Source: Alligator mississippiensis (Eukaryota; Chordata; Crocodylia; Alligatoridae). Taken from it: a DNA stretch of 64,000 bases. Below, in pieces: positions 24,332 to 37,104 of this stretch. The DNA lies in assembly GCF_030867095.1 (NCBI RefSeq), contig NC_081824.1:168896933-168960932 (forward strand), in the 5' to 3' direction. Under the pieces are notes generated by a model. The model did not search any database. It was not told where the DNA came from and saw only the letters and a list, made by a program, of their open reading frames with translations. A program made the translations under genes and the position numbers. Numbering within the stretch: position 1 is the first letter of the stretch; every line of letters begins with the position of its first letter.

Positions 24332-25642
24332 ATGTGCCTTGAAACTATATAGCCCTTTGATGCATTTCAATAATTTGCAATAGTGGTTTGCAGTTTTTGT
24401 TTCTGTCTACATGTGGACAACATTGCTCTGGTATTCCAGGTCTCTGTCATTCAACTGAATATTTACTTCTCTAGCAGCAAATATTTTAATTCTCGGCTCT
24501 GTTTGCTATCTCCTCCAGTTTTTTTGTACAAATCTACATTATTGTAGGCTGGGAGCAAAGTGGTGGTGATGGTTGGATTTGGAGTCAATATTCCTTTGTC
24601 ACACATACATGAAATAATCACATGTGAGATGTCCTTCATTACACACATTAAATAATCATGTCAGGCGTGCAGGCAGCTCTAAGCCACACACAGTACAGCT
24701 GCATCCTGGACTTGCTTATTTAATTGAATCAGTGTTGAGTCTGCCTGAGGGGAAGGATAGGTTGTGTGGCACTATCTGTGAGAAGCATGGCCACATACTC
24801 TTGCTAGTATTGCTCAGCACCCAAGGCTGTAGCCTGGCTTTGGGGAACACTTTCCTGACATATGTTCCTGTGTTCTTATTAAGCACCAGGCCCCATCCCC
24901 TGTTCAGCAACATTGCATATAGCTGCCAGTTGCTGTTCTATGATTTTCCCATCACCATTACTACCATTTGTTAGCACAAGGAAATTTAAGATTAGATGAT
25001 GTAACCGTTACTCAACCTTGTGAGCTCTATTCATGGAAGTAGTCAATGAGGTTACTTGTGCAGGAGCTTGCCGGTGTTGGTAAGGGTTGTGCAATATAGC
25101 CTTTAGTAACAGCAGTGTGGGTGTACATACACAATCCTACTTGGAAAAGGCATAGTGAGTTACTTGTAACAGCCTCTCATTGGGGACTCTGGGGATCATC
25201 CTAATAATCCTGTTCCTCTCCTATGTCAGTTATAACTTCCTTTACACATCATCAGAACACACACAGTGAATAAGGGAGATGGCAGCTGAAGAAGAAAGCA
25301 TTCTGCCATGTAGACATGTTTATGTCCCAAGCAGGTACTAGGGGATAGGTCTCACATGGGCCCCTCCAGCATGGCTATCTCCTCACAACCTGGTACTTCT
25401 AGTAGAAGCAGGTCATAGCCATTGGCTCTATGACTACAGCAGTTTTCATAGGGCTCATATAGCCCAGTCCCAGTAGTTCCAATAGAGTATAGCCCAATTC
25501 TCAGTACTGTATTCAACAGTGACAGATTAACTGCTGAGTACAGAACTGGGAAATGGGCCCTACTCAGCTGAAACTACATCTCCTATGATGCACTGCAGTT
25601 TTTCCTGTGGTTGTAAAGCATCATGGAAGTTCCCATGGGAAC

Positions 25643-26625
25643 TGTAAAGTTAGAATTGTACGGGCCGGGCCCTGATCCTGCCGCCAAGTGCGAGTCGGGG
25701 GGGGGGGGGGGGGGCGATCCGCGGCCCGTCTTTGCGCATGCGGGCTGTGGCCAGCAGCCCGGGCACGCGGGGTCGGAGAAAACCGGTGGCGAGCTAGAAT
25801 TAGTCACAAACGCGTAGTGGTTGATTAAAAGATTATTTACGTACACCCAAAGATGGTAGTGGTGTAGGCTGGACAGCTTTCCAGGTGCAGCTCTGCTTAA
25901 ATCCTCGTTGGAGGACTACGACAAATTCTTTCCCACGGAGTTGGTTAGGCTCCGCGGGTTCGGCAATTCTTTCCCATGGAGTTGTCGAAGCTCCGTGGGC
26001 CGTCTGGTTCCCAGGCCCCGGAGTTGTTTAAGCTCCGTGGGTTCGAAAATTGGGTTTACAGGAAAGGGATACGTCTTGGATTGTGCTCGGCGACGGGGAG
26101 AGGCTAGAGGCGGTTCATTCTTTTGTTCCCCCCTCCGGAGTTGTTAAAGCTCCGTGGGTTCCATTATTAAGCCTCTATTGTCTGCTTAAGAGAGGCGCGT
26201 TGGGTCCGCAAGGGTCCACATCACTTAGAGATCTTCACACAGAGCGAAGTCTCCTCCTCCTGGCGAGTTCTGTATCTCTCCAGTTTTCCTCTCTCTCCGG
26301 CTTGGGCGGAAGCTACCCAAGCCTTTTGTACGGCTAGCAAGCCAATAGCTAGCCGCCACGTATGCCTACATTTAGAACCGGCCAATAATGTGGCGCGAAT
26401 CTAATTACAAATGGCGGGAACTCCTTTGCAACGTGCATCACTAGTATGCAGCAAAGAAATGCACCCTGCAAAGAAGCTACAAAACGGCAGGAAAGCCTTT
26501 TGCACCTGGAGCTCCCCTCCACAGCAGAGAACTCCACCATGCAAAGAAACTATAATTTGGCAGGAAAAATAATTTAGCAGTGCCGAAGCACACACAAACA
26601 AAAACCACAACTTTGGGTTGTGACA
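25643..26625 (-). mobile_element. LTR-like fossil (solo LTR candidate), CpG-rich
   Basis: An abrupt island of CpG-rich sequence in an AT-rich desert, beginning TGTAAAGTT and ending GGTTGTGACA on the + strand, so it has TG..CA ends. On the minus strand it has a promoter-like segment (a CCAAT-like ATTGGC, then GTACAAAAGGC) followed by GC-rich sequence, a plausible U3-R-U5 order. Three tandem 41-bp units (25927-26049) and a fourth at about 26125 each hold a GGAG..AAGCTCCG hairpin. An 18-G run lies at 25697. No internal retroviral genes and no clear target duplication were seen, so a solo LTR of an endogenous retrovirus or Gypsy-like element is likely but unproven. High CpG retention suggests a young age. 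Confidence 0.5.
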
Positions 26626-27107
26626 AGAATGTCAAAGCATTTCATTTAATGAATTTAGGCCACCAGAATTTGTGCAGGAATATCTGTACCAGTAAAATAG
26701 CTCTCATGGATTTGTGTGTGAAGTCAAAGCAAAAGGACTGAGAATGTAGTAAAGTTTGTGTTAGTCTTTATGTCACATCAATGCTCATGGATAAGTCTTG
26801 TTTTTCACCCATCTCTTCCTTGTAGGGTGAGAGAAGTTTGATGGGAACATGTTGCTGAGTGTAAAGGATGAGTTGACTGAATCATTTCTCAGCTGAAGTT
26901 AGCTCGTCTTTCCAAATATGAATTTATGACTTTTAGAATTTGGTTATTTGCACTTTTCTGGTGAGCAATATGTGTGAGGAAATGTCAACCTCTTGTTTTC
27001 TCAGAAGCCAGCCACACCGTGTCTTTGGTCATGTAAGTCACTGGCATTGTTTCTGGTCTCAGCCTGACATGCACAGGAAGCTCTCTCCCCCATCTCTTTT
27101 CTTTCCT

Positions 27108-27330
27108 TTGTCAAAATGTTGCTTTTTTTTCCCCTTTCCTTTTAATTTTTCTTCTCCTCTTTTTCATCCTTGCTTTCTCCTTCTCTTACCTTCTTCTCTC
27201 TCCCTCTTACTCCTTCCCCTGTCTTTATTCTTCATCTCTTTCTTTTTCCTTTTCCTTTTCCTTTTGTCTCATCATTGCCCACTCCCCTACACTTCTCATT
27301 CTGATTCCTATCACTTTCTTTTATAAACTT
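27108..27330. repeat. Polypyrimidine tract
   Basis: CT-rich strand with TTTTCC and TCTCC units over more than 200 bp. It gives a spurious open frame of hydrophobic residues on the + strand. It could adopt triplex structure. Confidence 0.8.
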
Positions 27331-27677
27331 TGTCATACCTAAGCTACTTTGGGCTCCTTTACTATTCTTGGATTGTATTGATCCCAACCATTCACAATTT
27401 CCTGTGAACTTGAGAACAGCACAAGAGCCTTGAGAGTGCAAAGCAGACAATTACTACTGAGTTTCTTAGGTTCGCTTCAAAATGGCATTAATTCTGATGT
27501 AAGATGCTTACCATATCTAAAGTGAAGGATGAGGTGGAAAAATGGGCATGAGGGATATGTAGGAGGGTGAAAAATGGAGCTGATCTGCACAGGAGAGCGA
27601 TCTAGAAGTTCCAGAGCTGTGGTACACAATTCATGGCCCAAACAGGGTGTCCTTTCCATAGTTTTAGAGAAGACCAT

Positions 27678-28224
27678 CATAGATTTCATAGATTTCATAG
27701 ACATTAGGGCTGGAAGGGACCTTGGAAGATCATCAAGTCCAGCCCCCTACCCAAGGGGCAGGAAGTCAGCTGGGGTCAGAGGATCCCAGCAAGATAAGCA
27801 TCCAAATTTCTCTTGAAGGCGTTCAATGTAGGTGCTTGAACCACCTCTGATGGCAGGCTATTCCAGACCTTGGGGGCTCAGACAGTAAAGAAATTCTTCC
27901 TTATGTCCAGCCTGAAACTGCCTTGCAGGAGTTTATAACCGTTTGACCTTGTCATCCCCTGGGGCGCTCTGGTGAACAAATGTTCCCCCAGATCCTGGTG
28001 AACACCCCTGACAAACTTATAGGTGGCCACCAGACCACCCCTGAGCCTGCGCTTTTCCAGGCTGAAGAGTCCCATAGCTCTCAGGCTGTCATCATAATGT
28101 CTGTTTTCCTGACCTCTGATCATGTGCATGGCTCTTCTCTGGACTCTCTCAAGCTTCTCCACATCCTTTTTGAATTGTGGAGCCCAAAACTGGATGCAGT
28201 ACTCCAGCTGTGGCCTCACCAAAT
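27678..28224 (-). mobile_element. CR1 LINE, 3' part with RT C-terminus
   Basis: Same subfamily as the copy at 19557. The tail box is present in three units (TCATAGATT repeated) at the left. The minus-strand frame 27878-28222 encodes 114 residues without a stop, starting at ..VRPQLEYCIQFWAP and including QRRAMHMIRGQENRHYDD, SLEKRRLRGGLVATYKFV and FRLDIRKNFFTV, the last part of the reverse transcriptase. It is cut off at its 5' side at about 28224, as is typical for CR1 insertion. The intact terminal frame points to a fairly young copy. Confidence 0.93.
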
Positions 28225-31200
28225 TAGATGTTCATCTAATCTGACTTTCTGCATAGCATGAGCCAAAGAAGCTAAGCCAATAATTTCTGAGCTAAAAGAG
28301 GGAGCTGTATTCTTGACTTTAAGACTGTGCATGGTAGAGAAGGATCTATCTTCTTGTGCCTCTTCCTTAGTTTTTGTAAAATTTGCTTTCTCACTCTCTT
28401 AGTTTTTACATTCTCTATATTTTAGTGTAATTAGTGTTTAGGGGTGTTTAGGGGTCTAATTACTAACTAGTAATTAGTGTTTTAGGGTCCTTCTGCTTGC
28501 ATATAAACTCTTTGGAATCTGCCTGATGCTGCTTATAATGGATTTATGAAACAAGACAACTGGGTGAAATTCTACAGCCCTAAGTTATGCAGGAGGTCAA
28601 GCTACATGGTTTGCTTTAGGCTGTAAGCTGTGAACTCAAGTAAAATAATGTTATACTGAATCATGTTTCAAGTCAATGAATCTGAGTCTGATCCAAGGGG
28701 CTATCTAAATAAGAAGAATAGATTTATAGTATTTGCTGACCTTGTGGTGGCGCCCAAAGATGTTACTAGGAAATTTCTCTACTTATCCCATGGCAAAAGC
28801 CAAATGTACTGACTGAGCATGCATGGTCAAAATACTTATTTTTCTTTATGGAATAAAAACAGAACCTGAAGTGTAATGACCAGCTTTTGAGTTTGGCTGC
28901 CTCTCTAGGCCAAACTGGGAGGTCTGATCTCCCTAACAGTCTGCTAGAACCTGCAGTCTCATGCATTGTCACTACAGTGAGGTAAATTAGACAACATAAC
29001 CTAAGCCATTCCCAATTTTAGACTTTCCTGGATGAAAGCAAGGTAAATATCATGATCTACTGTGTTTAGTGGAATTCTTTTGTCTTGGTAGGAGGAGGGG
29101 TTTTGGCAAAGTTCATTGTCCTTCTGAAAGAAGCCAGTATATTTTCATGGTAAGAGACAAAGATATTGATGTAGTTGAAGACTACAAGTGGTTTTGTGAT
29201 CCTACTTCTTTCACAAACCCTATGACTTCCCCATAATAATTCAATCTTCATCTTTAAGGCCAGAAGAAGATATTCCTTGATCTTGCTTGCAAGGGGACTG
29301 CTTTCCAAACAAAGTTGTGGCATTTTCATGGGCAGCTTCAGTAAAAGGATTTATGCTACTTTTTGAGCAAATTGTCAAGAAATACCAAAGCAACAGCCAT
29401 CCCTATGTGGAAAAGATTGAGGAGCATCAAGACTTATTTCCTCAACTCTTCGGAGGCTTTCAGATGGATAAATAATTTCAGCTTGTTTGCTAATCCATTT
29501 ACAGCTGAAGTTGAAATCTAGATTCTGCTAAAGCTGGATAGAGGTTTTGTGATATTCTGAATTATATAAGGAATGATAGTTGTGCCACATTCTTTGGAAT
29601 TACATATATATGTGAAAATACCATTTCAACGATGTGTCCAAACAGATGAAAGCAAAAGTCACTCAACAAAGTGATTCCTAATCTGTTTTCTGGAGAGACC
29701 TGTGGAGAGCCTCCAGATGCTATATAGTGACTTATGTCATAATAAAGAGGAATCTGTTTGCTTCAAACAATGTCCCTTCTTTGTGGTGGTAGCTCAGTGC
29801 AGAACTCTGCTAGGGTTTACCTCTCTCTCCCCCATGTAGTTGCCTTATGTCTTTGCTTTAAATATGCCTTTAGTGCAAGTTACACTCAAGCTTGCAGGTA
29901 GCACCAAAGTTAAAAAAAAGGGGGTTCTTTTTGTGTCTGAACTTACAGAATGTCTGAATATTGGATGTGTTCCTGAATGAGATGGGTTCTGGATGATCCC
30001 ATTCTTGGGTAAGATTTCAGCCAGGGCAATGTGTGTGTTCATGCTAAAAGTCTCATTACATGCTACCTTGCCTGGATGGATATGTGAGTGGAGATTAAAA
30101 GGGAAAGATTAGAGAATAGTGTTTTCTTCCTCTATTCTAGTCTAGTTTATTCTGATTCCTATACCATGCCCATCACCATGGTATCTGAGCACCAAATTTT
30201 TATCATGTGTATTTCAGAAGGAGGTAATGCTGAAGGGTGCACTAACAGTATGTGTGTGTGTGATGCTGATGCTGATAGATGGCTATGATAGTGTCCTGCC
30301 AACCTCACTGCAGGTATAGTAACTTCTGAGAGGCAAAGTATATCCTAGCCTGAAATGCTACTGCAATGTACACATCTGGCAATACTGCGGGATGCTTTCT
30401 CTGCCTGACTTTTCCCTACTTATGTTCAGCCTAAGACTGATGATGAATGGCAGGGGTGCCTAGCCAGTGCGGACCTTACCTATCAAGTTTGTATGGCTGC
30501 TGCTCAATTTAACAGGGGTTTAACAGATTCTGGACCAGGGACCACAAGCAAAGTGAGGGGAGTTTTAAATATTGCTCTCTAGCACCCTCTAGGGATCAAA
30601 ATACACAGGTCTTAGGAGTGAGATGAGTAAATTTCGAGTAACTGAGGCCCATGATAGAGAACAGGGGAAGGAGAGGATGTGGAAAGATTATTTTTAATAA
30701 CGATAATGTATAGCAAGAGTTTTTCTTCCCCAGGGTCTCCAAAACACTTTCTACTCTATGGGTGTCACTTTTACCAGTAAGGAAGCCAGCACAAGTTCTA
30801 TGCATCATTTGAGTCCTGCTTCTAGCCCCTAAATGCATATTAAACAGTGGCCAATGGGCACTTAATCCATGGCAGAATTATTGAGTCACAGCAATTAGCA
30901 AAGGAGGCAGGGGGAGGGAGGGGGCGTTACTTGGGCTAAAATCCCAACTGTGATACAAAGTGCCTTGGGGTCTTTAATGACTGCTGCAGTGTAGACAATA
31001 ATATTTTTGTTACCAGAGCAATGGCCAGTGAGATGTGGGGACACCAGCCTTCTCTGTACCACAAAGCACAAGAAAATATTGCTCAAAAGTTGTGTCATGT
31101 TTTGGATGGCTACTCTGATTTATTACTTCTCACTGGCTCTTGGGAGACGATGCTGAGGCTTGAATGCAGGCCAGATACAGAGATGTTGTGTTTTTGGAGC

Positions 31201-32257
31201 ATGGTCAGGGATGGCCTGTCAGCATGTTTGCGGACGCTGTTTAGTTCTCCTAACCAAGGATAAAAGACGCTTATCCTCCAGATATAGCATATTCAATTTT
31301 TGGCTCTTTACACTGCTGCTTCCCACTTCTAGCTTTTCCTGTTTTGTAAGGAGACTAATAAGCTTTATAAGCTGAATATTTTTCCTGTTTTAATGACAGG
31401 ACGGCCGACTTGATAAACCTTCTGTCTCCTTTCTTGTGCTTGGACTCATATGCATGAGCCTGTTTCAAAGTTCTGCTACATTCACTCTTTCACAGGAAAG
31501 GGGTGGGGAGGTGCTCCCAGTAAAATGAGGCTGAACCCTGGGGCAACAGAAAAGATGGCTCTGAACTGATTCTTTTCTTGTTGCTGCTTCTGTTGTGTAG
31601 AAGGGGCCTGCTTGGAATGGGCATTAGAAAAAAAGACTGGATAAAAAAATAGGAGAAAAAGCAAGAGGGAATGTCCTGAAGTTGGTCACTTGCTCTCCAG
31701 GGAGCAAGGGCTTTGTCCCTAGGAAGGAATATCCCATATGCCATCCAAGTGAACTATTCAGTGGGTGGCCTGGAGCAGAACTGAATCCATGTCTTTGAAA
31801 AGATGGAGGGTCGAAGCACAACTTTGTAGGGTAACAACAGAGGATTGCACTTGGAGAGTCCTCTGCCCCAAGAGAAACACCAGGAGAGAGAAAGTGTGTC
31901 CCATATTAAAAATCCAGTGGTTTCTTCCTCAGTGCTCTTCCAAGTCTCTGCCCAGTAAATTAATGTATGTAGTCAGGCCTCCCCATGGGTGAGGGCAGCG
32001 TAATTTGAAGAGGTAGAGAAGTTGGTATATAACCTGAAAGCTTGCTGGGAAGAAAAGGAAGTTAACACCTGCCCCAGTGTAAGCAGAGGCAATTGCACTA
32101 ACACCCGTTACAGGGATGAATTTGCCCCCTTATTCCATCAATAAAGGATTTGACAAAACATGTTATAGGGAAGGCAGGAAAACCTACTGAAGAGGCACGG
32201 ACATGGGTCTTGAGTCCTGGGCTAGAGAAATTAACTGCTGAAGAGGAGGAAAGCACT
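28225..32257. other. No gene seen
   Basis: A 4-kb AT-rich stretch with small local duplications (GTTTAGGGGTGTTTAGGGG at 28434-28453; TGATGCTGATGCTGATAG at about 30261) and no recognised transposon or exon. Confidence 0.5.
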
Positions 32258-32517
32258 GGGTGCATCTACACATTCATTAACGCACAGTAGTTACTGCTCA
32301 TTTAGTTTAGTACTTGCTTAATGAAGTACTAACCAAATGTGCAGTAACTACATTTACTGTGCAGTAGCAAGAGCACATAGTTTTTTAGTGACGCTTGCTG
32401 TGCAGTAGCCTAATACTACTGCACAGTAAGTAGTGTATTAGCATGGTTTTTCCCTGGCACGCTACTGCACAGATTTATTAGGCTATTGCACATTAAGCGT
32501 CTCATGTAGATACGCCC
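32258..32517. mobile_element. Palindromic MITE, 3-bp-TSD family, copy 2
   Basis: Ends are GGGTGCATCTACAC on the left and the complement of GGGCGTATCTACAT on the right, flanked by ACT on both sides. The interior has TACTGCACAGTA-type palindromes and a small hairpin with TTAGTACTT arms. At 260 bp it belongs with copy 4 as a shorter subfamily. Confidence 0.75.
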
Positions 32518-35505
32518 ACTGAAAAAGAAAGAAGACCAAAACCATGGAAATAGTATCTTCTTGTCAGTCCACACCTCCCCATCCCTTTATGTTCCCATCT
32601 CTCTGTATTTTCCAGAAGAACTTTGGTTTCTTTTGATGAAACAGATGCTTTGGTCAGTGGATCTGTGACTGAAGTGGTCTCACAAAGCTCAATGAAACAG
32701 GCAAATGCAAAGTCACCACAAAGGGGCTCCTCTTCTACTGTTCCTCCTTGAGCCAGCCCTTTTATCTTCCATAAAGAGCTCTACAAATCTCCTTCTCGGT
32801 CACCCACAAGCATAGAGGAAGGATTTCAAATACCATGTTGTTGGGAAAAGGTCCTTCTTAACTAGTCCTCATTCACCCTGCTTAGTGTCGTACAATCTGT
32901 TTCTTTACTACAGATCTTTCAAGCAAAATCTTGAGGCCTCAGATTTTTTTTTCACTTGGTAGCACCAGTAAGGGTCACCTGGTAGCACCAGTAAGGGTAA
33001 GGCTTCAGCATTAGTCCCAGTGGCTTTAGCTTCCATGCACCTTCCTTTCCCTGAACAGGCCCTATTGTCCAAATTTTCACCACAATATGATTTAGATAGG
33101 TAGTTGGTCTAATGTTGTTTTAATGTACTGGAAAATTGATGGAGGGAAGAGTGACGATGCCCCAAATTGCTGAGTCAGATAGGTGAGCAGGTGAAAAGAG
33201 TGAGGGAAGCAGGTAGGGGAGAAAGAGAGAGAGAAAGGGAGGATATGATAGTGTAGCAGGCTTGCCTTTCGGAGCTTGGGTTGAGTCCCAGGCTTGAGAT
33301 TTTGCTGTTTTGATTGATGGAGCCCATCCACCAATCAGGAGGCAGCAAGAGGAGTTAAGTCATGCCCCTTTCCTGAGGGGAGGAGGAGAGGAGCTCCCTC
33401 CAGACCTGATTGTAGACTGCAACACTGTCAGGTCCGGAAGACTTCAGGGGCGGAGCCCTGGAGCATAGAATAGGAGCTGCATGCCCAGCACAAGGGAGAC
33501 ACATCCGGGACAGAGCCTTGTGATGCCCACCCAGTGACTGGCCTGGCCTGGTTCTATAGGGACGGAGAGAAACTAAGTGGTCTGCAGTTCCCCCACAGCA
33601 CACCTGCCAGCTAACAATCCCCTTCAACTGGAGAAGGGGAGTATATACCCGAGTACACCTGGGCTACAGGGGAGCAGAAATGGTTCTGGGGAGTAACTGG
33701 GAAAGGGCAAGAGGAGACGGCTGGGAGGGAAATCTAGGTGGAGAGAGGAGAGGTGGAGACAGTGGAGGCTGAGGGAGGGCAGGGAGAGTTTGGGTGGGCA
33801 TATGTGGAAGTTGACAATGTAACTGGAGTTTCTTGGCACTCTGCTTGTCTCAGCCTCTAAGAAGTGATGTGCTCATTTGTAACTACTGAAAAAAATACTT
33901 ATTTGCACTTACATAACATTCTAAGTAGGAGGAGGCCTCGTTGGTTTCTTTGCTCGTAAACACAACAGGAACATTGGACTCAGGGGACGGCCACATGTAG
34001 GGAGAATTACGATCATGTAATAAAGCAGCTATGGACCTTTCTTGCACTTTCAAAGAGATATTTTAACTGCATTGAGTATTGTGATGAAATTAAGTGTCAC
34101 TTCCCAGGGAGTATAACTCCAATTCGGATTCTTGATATACTATGTTAGCCAGGAGTGATCTGTCTCCACTTTTTCATTAATAAAGTCCCTTTAATATGGT
34201 GCTCTTCAAAGGAGCCTTGTGATGCTGCCCTACCTTAGCTAACCATCCCATAGGAAGACAGACACCCCATAATCCAGATGGGCAGGATTATCTGTTGTTT
34301 CCTTTGTTCTGAAGCTAGAGATGTAGATTCATGAGAGTGGTGAAGGAATAGAATAAAAGATATGGGAAGAGAACTAAAGATGCAATTAACCAGGAGTTAT
34401 AGGTACTTCCATTACCAAGTGCAGAAGAAGAGAGGAGAATTGCAACTGGAGACCAAAGGATTGATGTAACATAAGTGCAGGGGTTTTGGATTTATGGGGC
34501 ACTGGAGTTTTTTATGGCAACAAGGCAAATATCTGGATAAGAGGGGTTTTAGTCAAATAAGGTTGCAAACTAATTGGGGTTGCATGAACAAGTTAGAGAG
34601 GGAAGAGAATTCTTGCATAGTTCAAGGAATCTGGCCTGCACTTCTAGTTGAAATAATGAAAACAAGGGGCCTTTCTGTAACCAAAGGTGAATCCGGAGTC
34701 CTGAAATGGGGCTTGTGCTTGGCTGGTCTTGCAATTCCATTGTGTTGAGATCAGGATCAATATTCTCATCAGTGGCACTTTTGCTGGGGCAGAAAGGGCC
34801 CAATTGTATATGTGGTGCTGAGGCTTCATAAAAAGCACACTCTCTTAGATGAAGGATCACATTACAAAAAAAGCCAAATTGAGCCCTACCATTGATGCCA
34901 GAAAACTCCAGGAAGCTCACCATGAATCGTGAGGGGCCATGGAAGGGGCACGCAGGCATGTACATCCACATAGGCTTGTGATCTGTTAGAAATACTGTTC
35001 CTAAGCCTGCTGATACCTCTGCCTTCACAGATTGAGCCTGTCCCTCTGCGGTGTTATTCCTGGCAGCATAGTGCCCATGGAAGCACTTGGGAGACCATGC
35101 CTACCATGCTGGGTGTGGTTATGGGCACTTCAATACCAGAAAGAAGTCAACAAAAAAGTAGGAAAATCAACTAAGAAGCTCTCTGTAAATGAATGAACTC
35201 CCAGAGGTGCCCCATGCACTGTATGTGTACTGTATTTATGTCTAATAACAAACAGATGTTACACAGGTGTCCTGCCAAGGAAAAATAAAGTTGGGTTTGT
35301 GGCCTTTTTACTTTATTTATGTGGCAAAAAGAACTGAAAGGTGTTTTTAAAAAAAAGAAAAGGGAAGATGGAAGGGGCTTTGTCTTCTTTCTTAATTTAG
35401 AAATACCAGAGACATTAAGATGGTTTTTTCCTGGTTTTGATAGAAGACTTCATCACTGTTTCAAATTGGTGAGTTTTCTTGTCCTGTAATTGAAGGTGTA
35501 ATCAT
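32518..35505. other. No gene seen; tandem duplication and GC-rich insert
   Basis: A 23-bp tandem duplication (GGTAGCACCAGTAAGGGT, 32958-33000) and the GC-rich block at 33240. A minus-strand frame of 152 codons at 34570-35028 is longer than usual for this composition but matches no family I know. Confidence 0.45.
33240..33660. repeat. GC-rich insert, possibly repeat-derived
   Basis: A GC- and CpG-enriched block with abrupt edges, containing CCACCAATCAGGAGG and, 300 bp later, GGGGAGTATATACCCGAG, which together look like CCAAT and TATA elements. An old promoter-bearing repeat such as an LTR would fit. No inverted or direct terminal repeats were seen. Confidence 0.25.
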
Positions 35506-35640
35506 TAGGCCTATGCAAAGCAGCTACTATTCACTTTGGATTCGGATTCTGACGATTTAGGGGACAGCAATTCGATTCAGTGATTTGAATCACTGTCCTG
35601 AATCAATTTGGCTGAATCTGATTCTGAATCTCCAAATCAG
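35506..35640. mobile_element. Partial hAT-type element (TAGGGCTGTGC family)
   Basis: Begins TAGGCCTATGCAAAGCAG and then ATTCGGATTC, GGACAGCAATTCGATTCA and TGAATCACTGTCC, matching the inner end of the elements at 37568 and 49512 in reverse orientation. The far side is missing. It is followed by a 25-bp tandem duplication (CAGCTCCCAGCACTTTCTCC, 35696-35745). Confidence 0.55.
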
Positions 35641-36920
35641 TCAGGCCCATCCCCCACCCGCTCTCCCAGCCTGGCAATGGCTGCCCCACATGCCCCAGCT
35701 CCCAGCACTTTCTCCCAAATCCAGCTCCCAGCACTTTCTCCCAAATGTTTATTAGGAATTATTGCTAACAGAAAAAAAAAAAAATCAAAGAGATTTATTG
35801 TGTTTAAAACACACCTAAAGCTCTTTGTGGATTTCAAGTTTCTGCTGATGTAATAGTGCCGATAGTTGCATGGCCACCTTTATACTTACAAAATATGCAA
35901 AACCTGAGTCTGCAACAAAAAGAAAAAAAGAGACACCACACTTAACAGAAGTCAGAGCTTCCTTCTGCACCATAAAGTAAGAAAACACTTAAGTAAAAGG
36001 GCACACAAAAGTGGATGACATGTTGCAGGAACTCAGAAAAAAAAAGCTCCTTTTAGAAACAATCAGACTTTCAGTAGTTGTTTTCCTTGTTTTTGATCTT
36101 TGCTTCTACAGAGTCTTTTCTGTTACTGCTCTTATTCCCCTGTCTGTGCTCAGAATCTTTTCTTGTGGCATCACCAAGTGGTGTCTGTGGAAATCATTGT
36201 GATGGAAAAGTCAGAAAAGTATGATGTCAGGTGAGAAACAGGTGTAAGGAACAGATGAACACTAAAGAAACAAAGACCTTTCTATTCTACAGAATTCTTG
36301 AGTACTAGAAAAATGAAAACAGATAAAAACAATCTTAGTTCATCCTGCAGGAAGACGGCATTCAGAACTCACTTTTCACACACATATTGTCTGAATACAA
36401 GAGCAACAAACCATTGTGCATAGCTCTACTAACAAGGCCTTTGACTGAGGGGAATCAAAGAAATGTTGAACTTCCTGGGAAAACAGGAGAGGACTGGAAC
36501 CATATGCTATACAAATGTCTCTCAGCCCCCTCCATGTGAACAGAATGACCATGCTAAGAGCTGACACCAAAAATCTGCCTCTCTTTCTTAAAAATATTTT
36601 GAAACTTTGCTTCTGGGGAAAGGAGTCTCCATGACAAACCCAGAACCTCTGAGCAATTGTAAGTGATTGGATGATAATGTCATCTTTAGTGTAGTCAATG
36701 AGGTCCTGTAATTATTACTGGAAGACTGAATATGAAGAGGAACATGAATTTGGAATACAACAATCTTTAGCCCAGGCATAGAAGTAGGGCAGACATTAGA
36801 GTCTGTAAAGGGAGATGTCTAATTTTGTCTAGACTGAAGATGAAGACATTTTTGAGGAGAGACAGAACCGGTAAGTCAAAGAGGTGTTAAAGGTGACAAG
36901 GCACTAACTTTACTAATGAG

Positions 36921-37104
36921 TAGGGAAGCCATCATAGAGGACATTCTGGTTTTCTCTTACTCTATCCTCTACTGATACAAAACCCGATGCCTTTATGTCC
37001 TTTAGTTTTCTCTTCAAGAGAAAAATAGAGGACATAAAGGCATCCCATTTCATATCAATAGAGGATGGAGGACAACCGGACTGTCCTTTATGATGGCCAC
37101 CCTA
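36921..37104. mobile_element. Full-length palindromic hAT-type MITE
   Basis: Begins TAGGGAAGCCATCATAGAGG and ends CCTTTATGATGGCCACCCTA, flanked by a perfect 8-bp duplication CTAATGAG (36913-36920 and 37105-37112). The two halves are inverted copies of each other over about 90 bp, meeting at the centre TTCTCTTCAAGAGAA, so the element folds into one long hairpin. Length 184 bp, no coding capacity. Confidence 0.9.

Noticed and set aside
26940-27326. 128-codon frame with a hydrophobic, F/L/S-rich C-terminus
   Set aside because: Produced by a polypyrimidine tract; no signal or domain structure beyond that bias.
30448-30600. CAGGGGTGCCTAGCC as a hAT MITE start
   Set aside because: No matching inverted terminus or 8-bp duplication could be found downstream.
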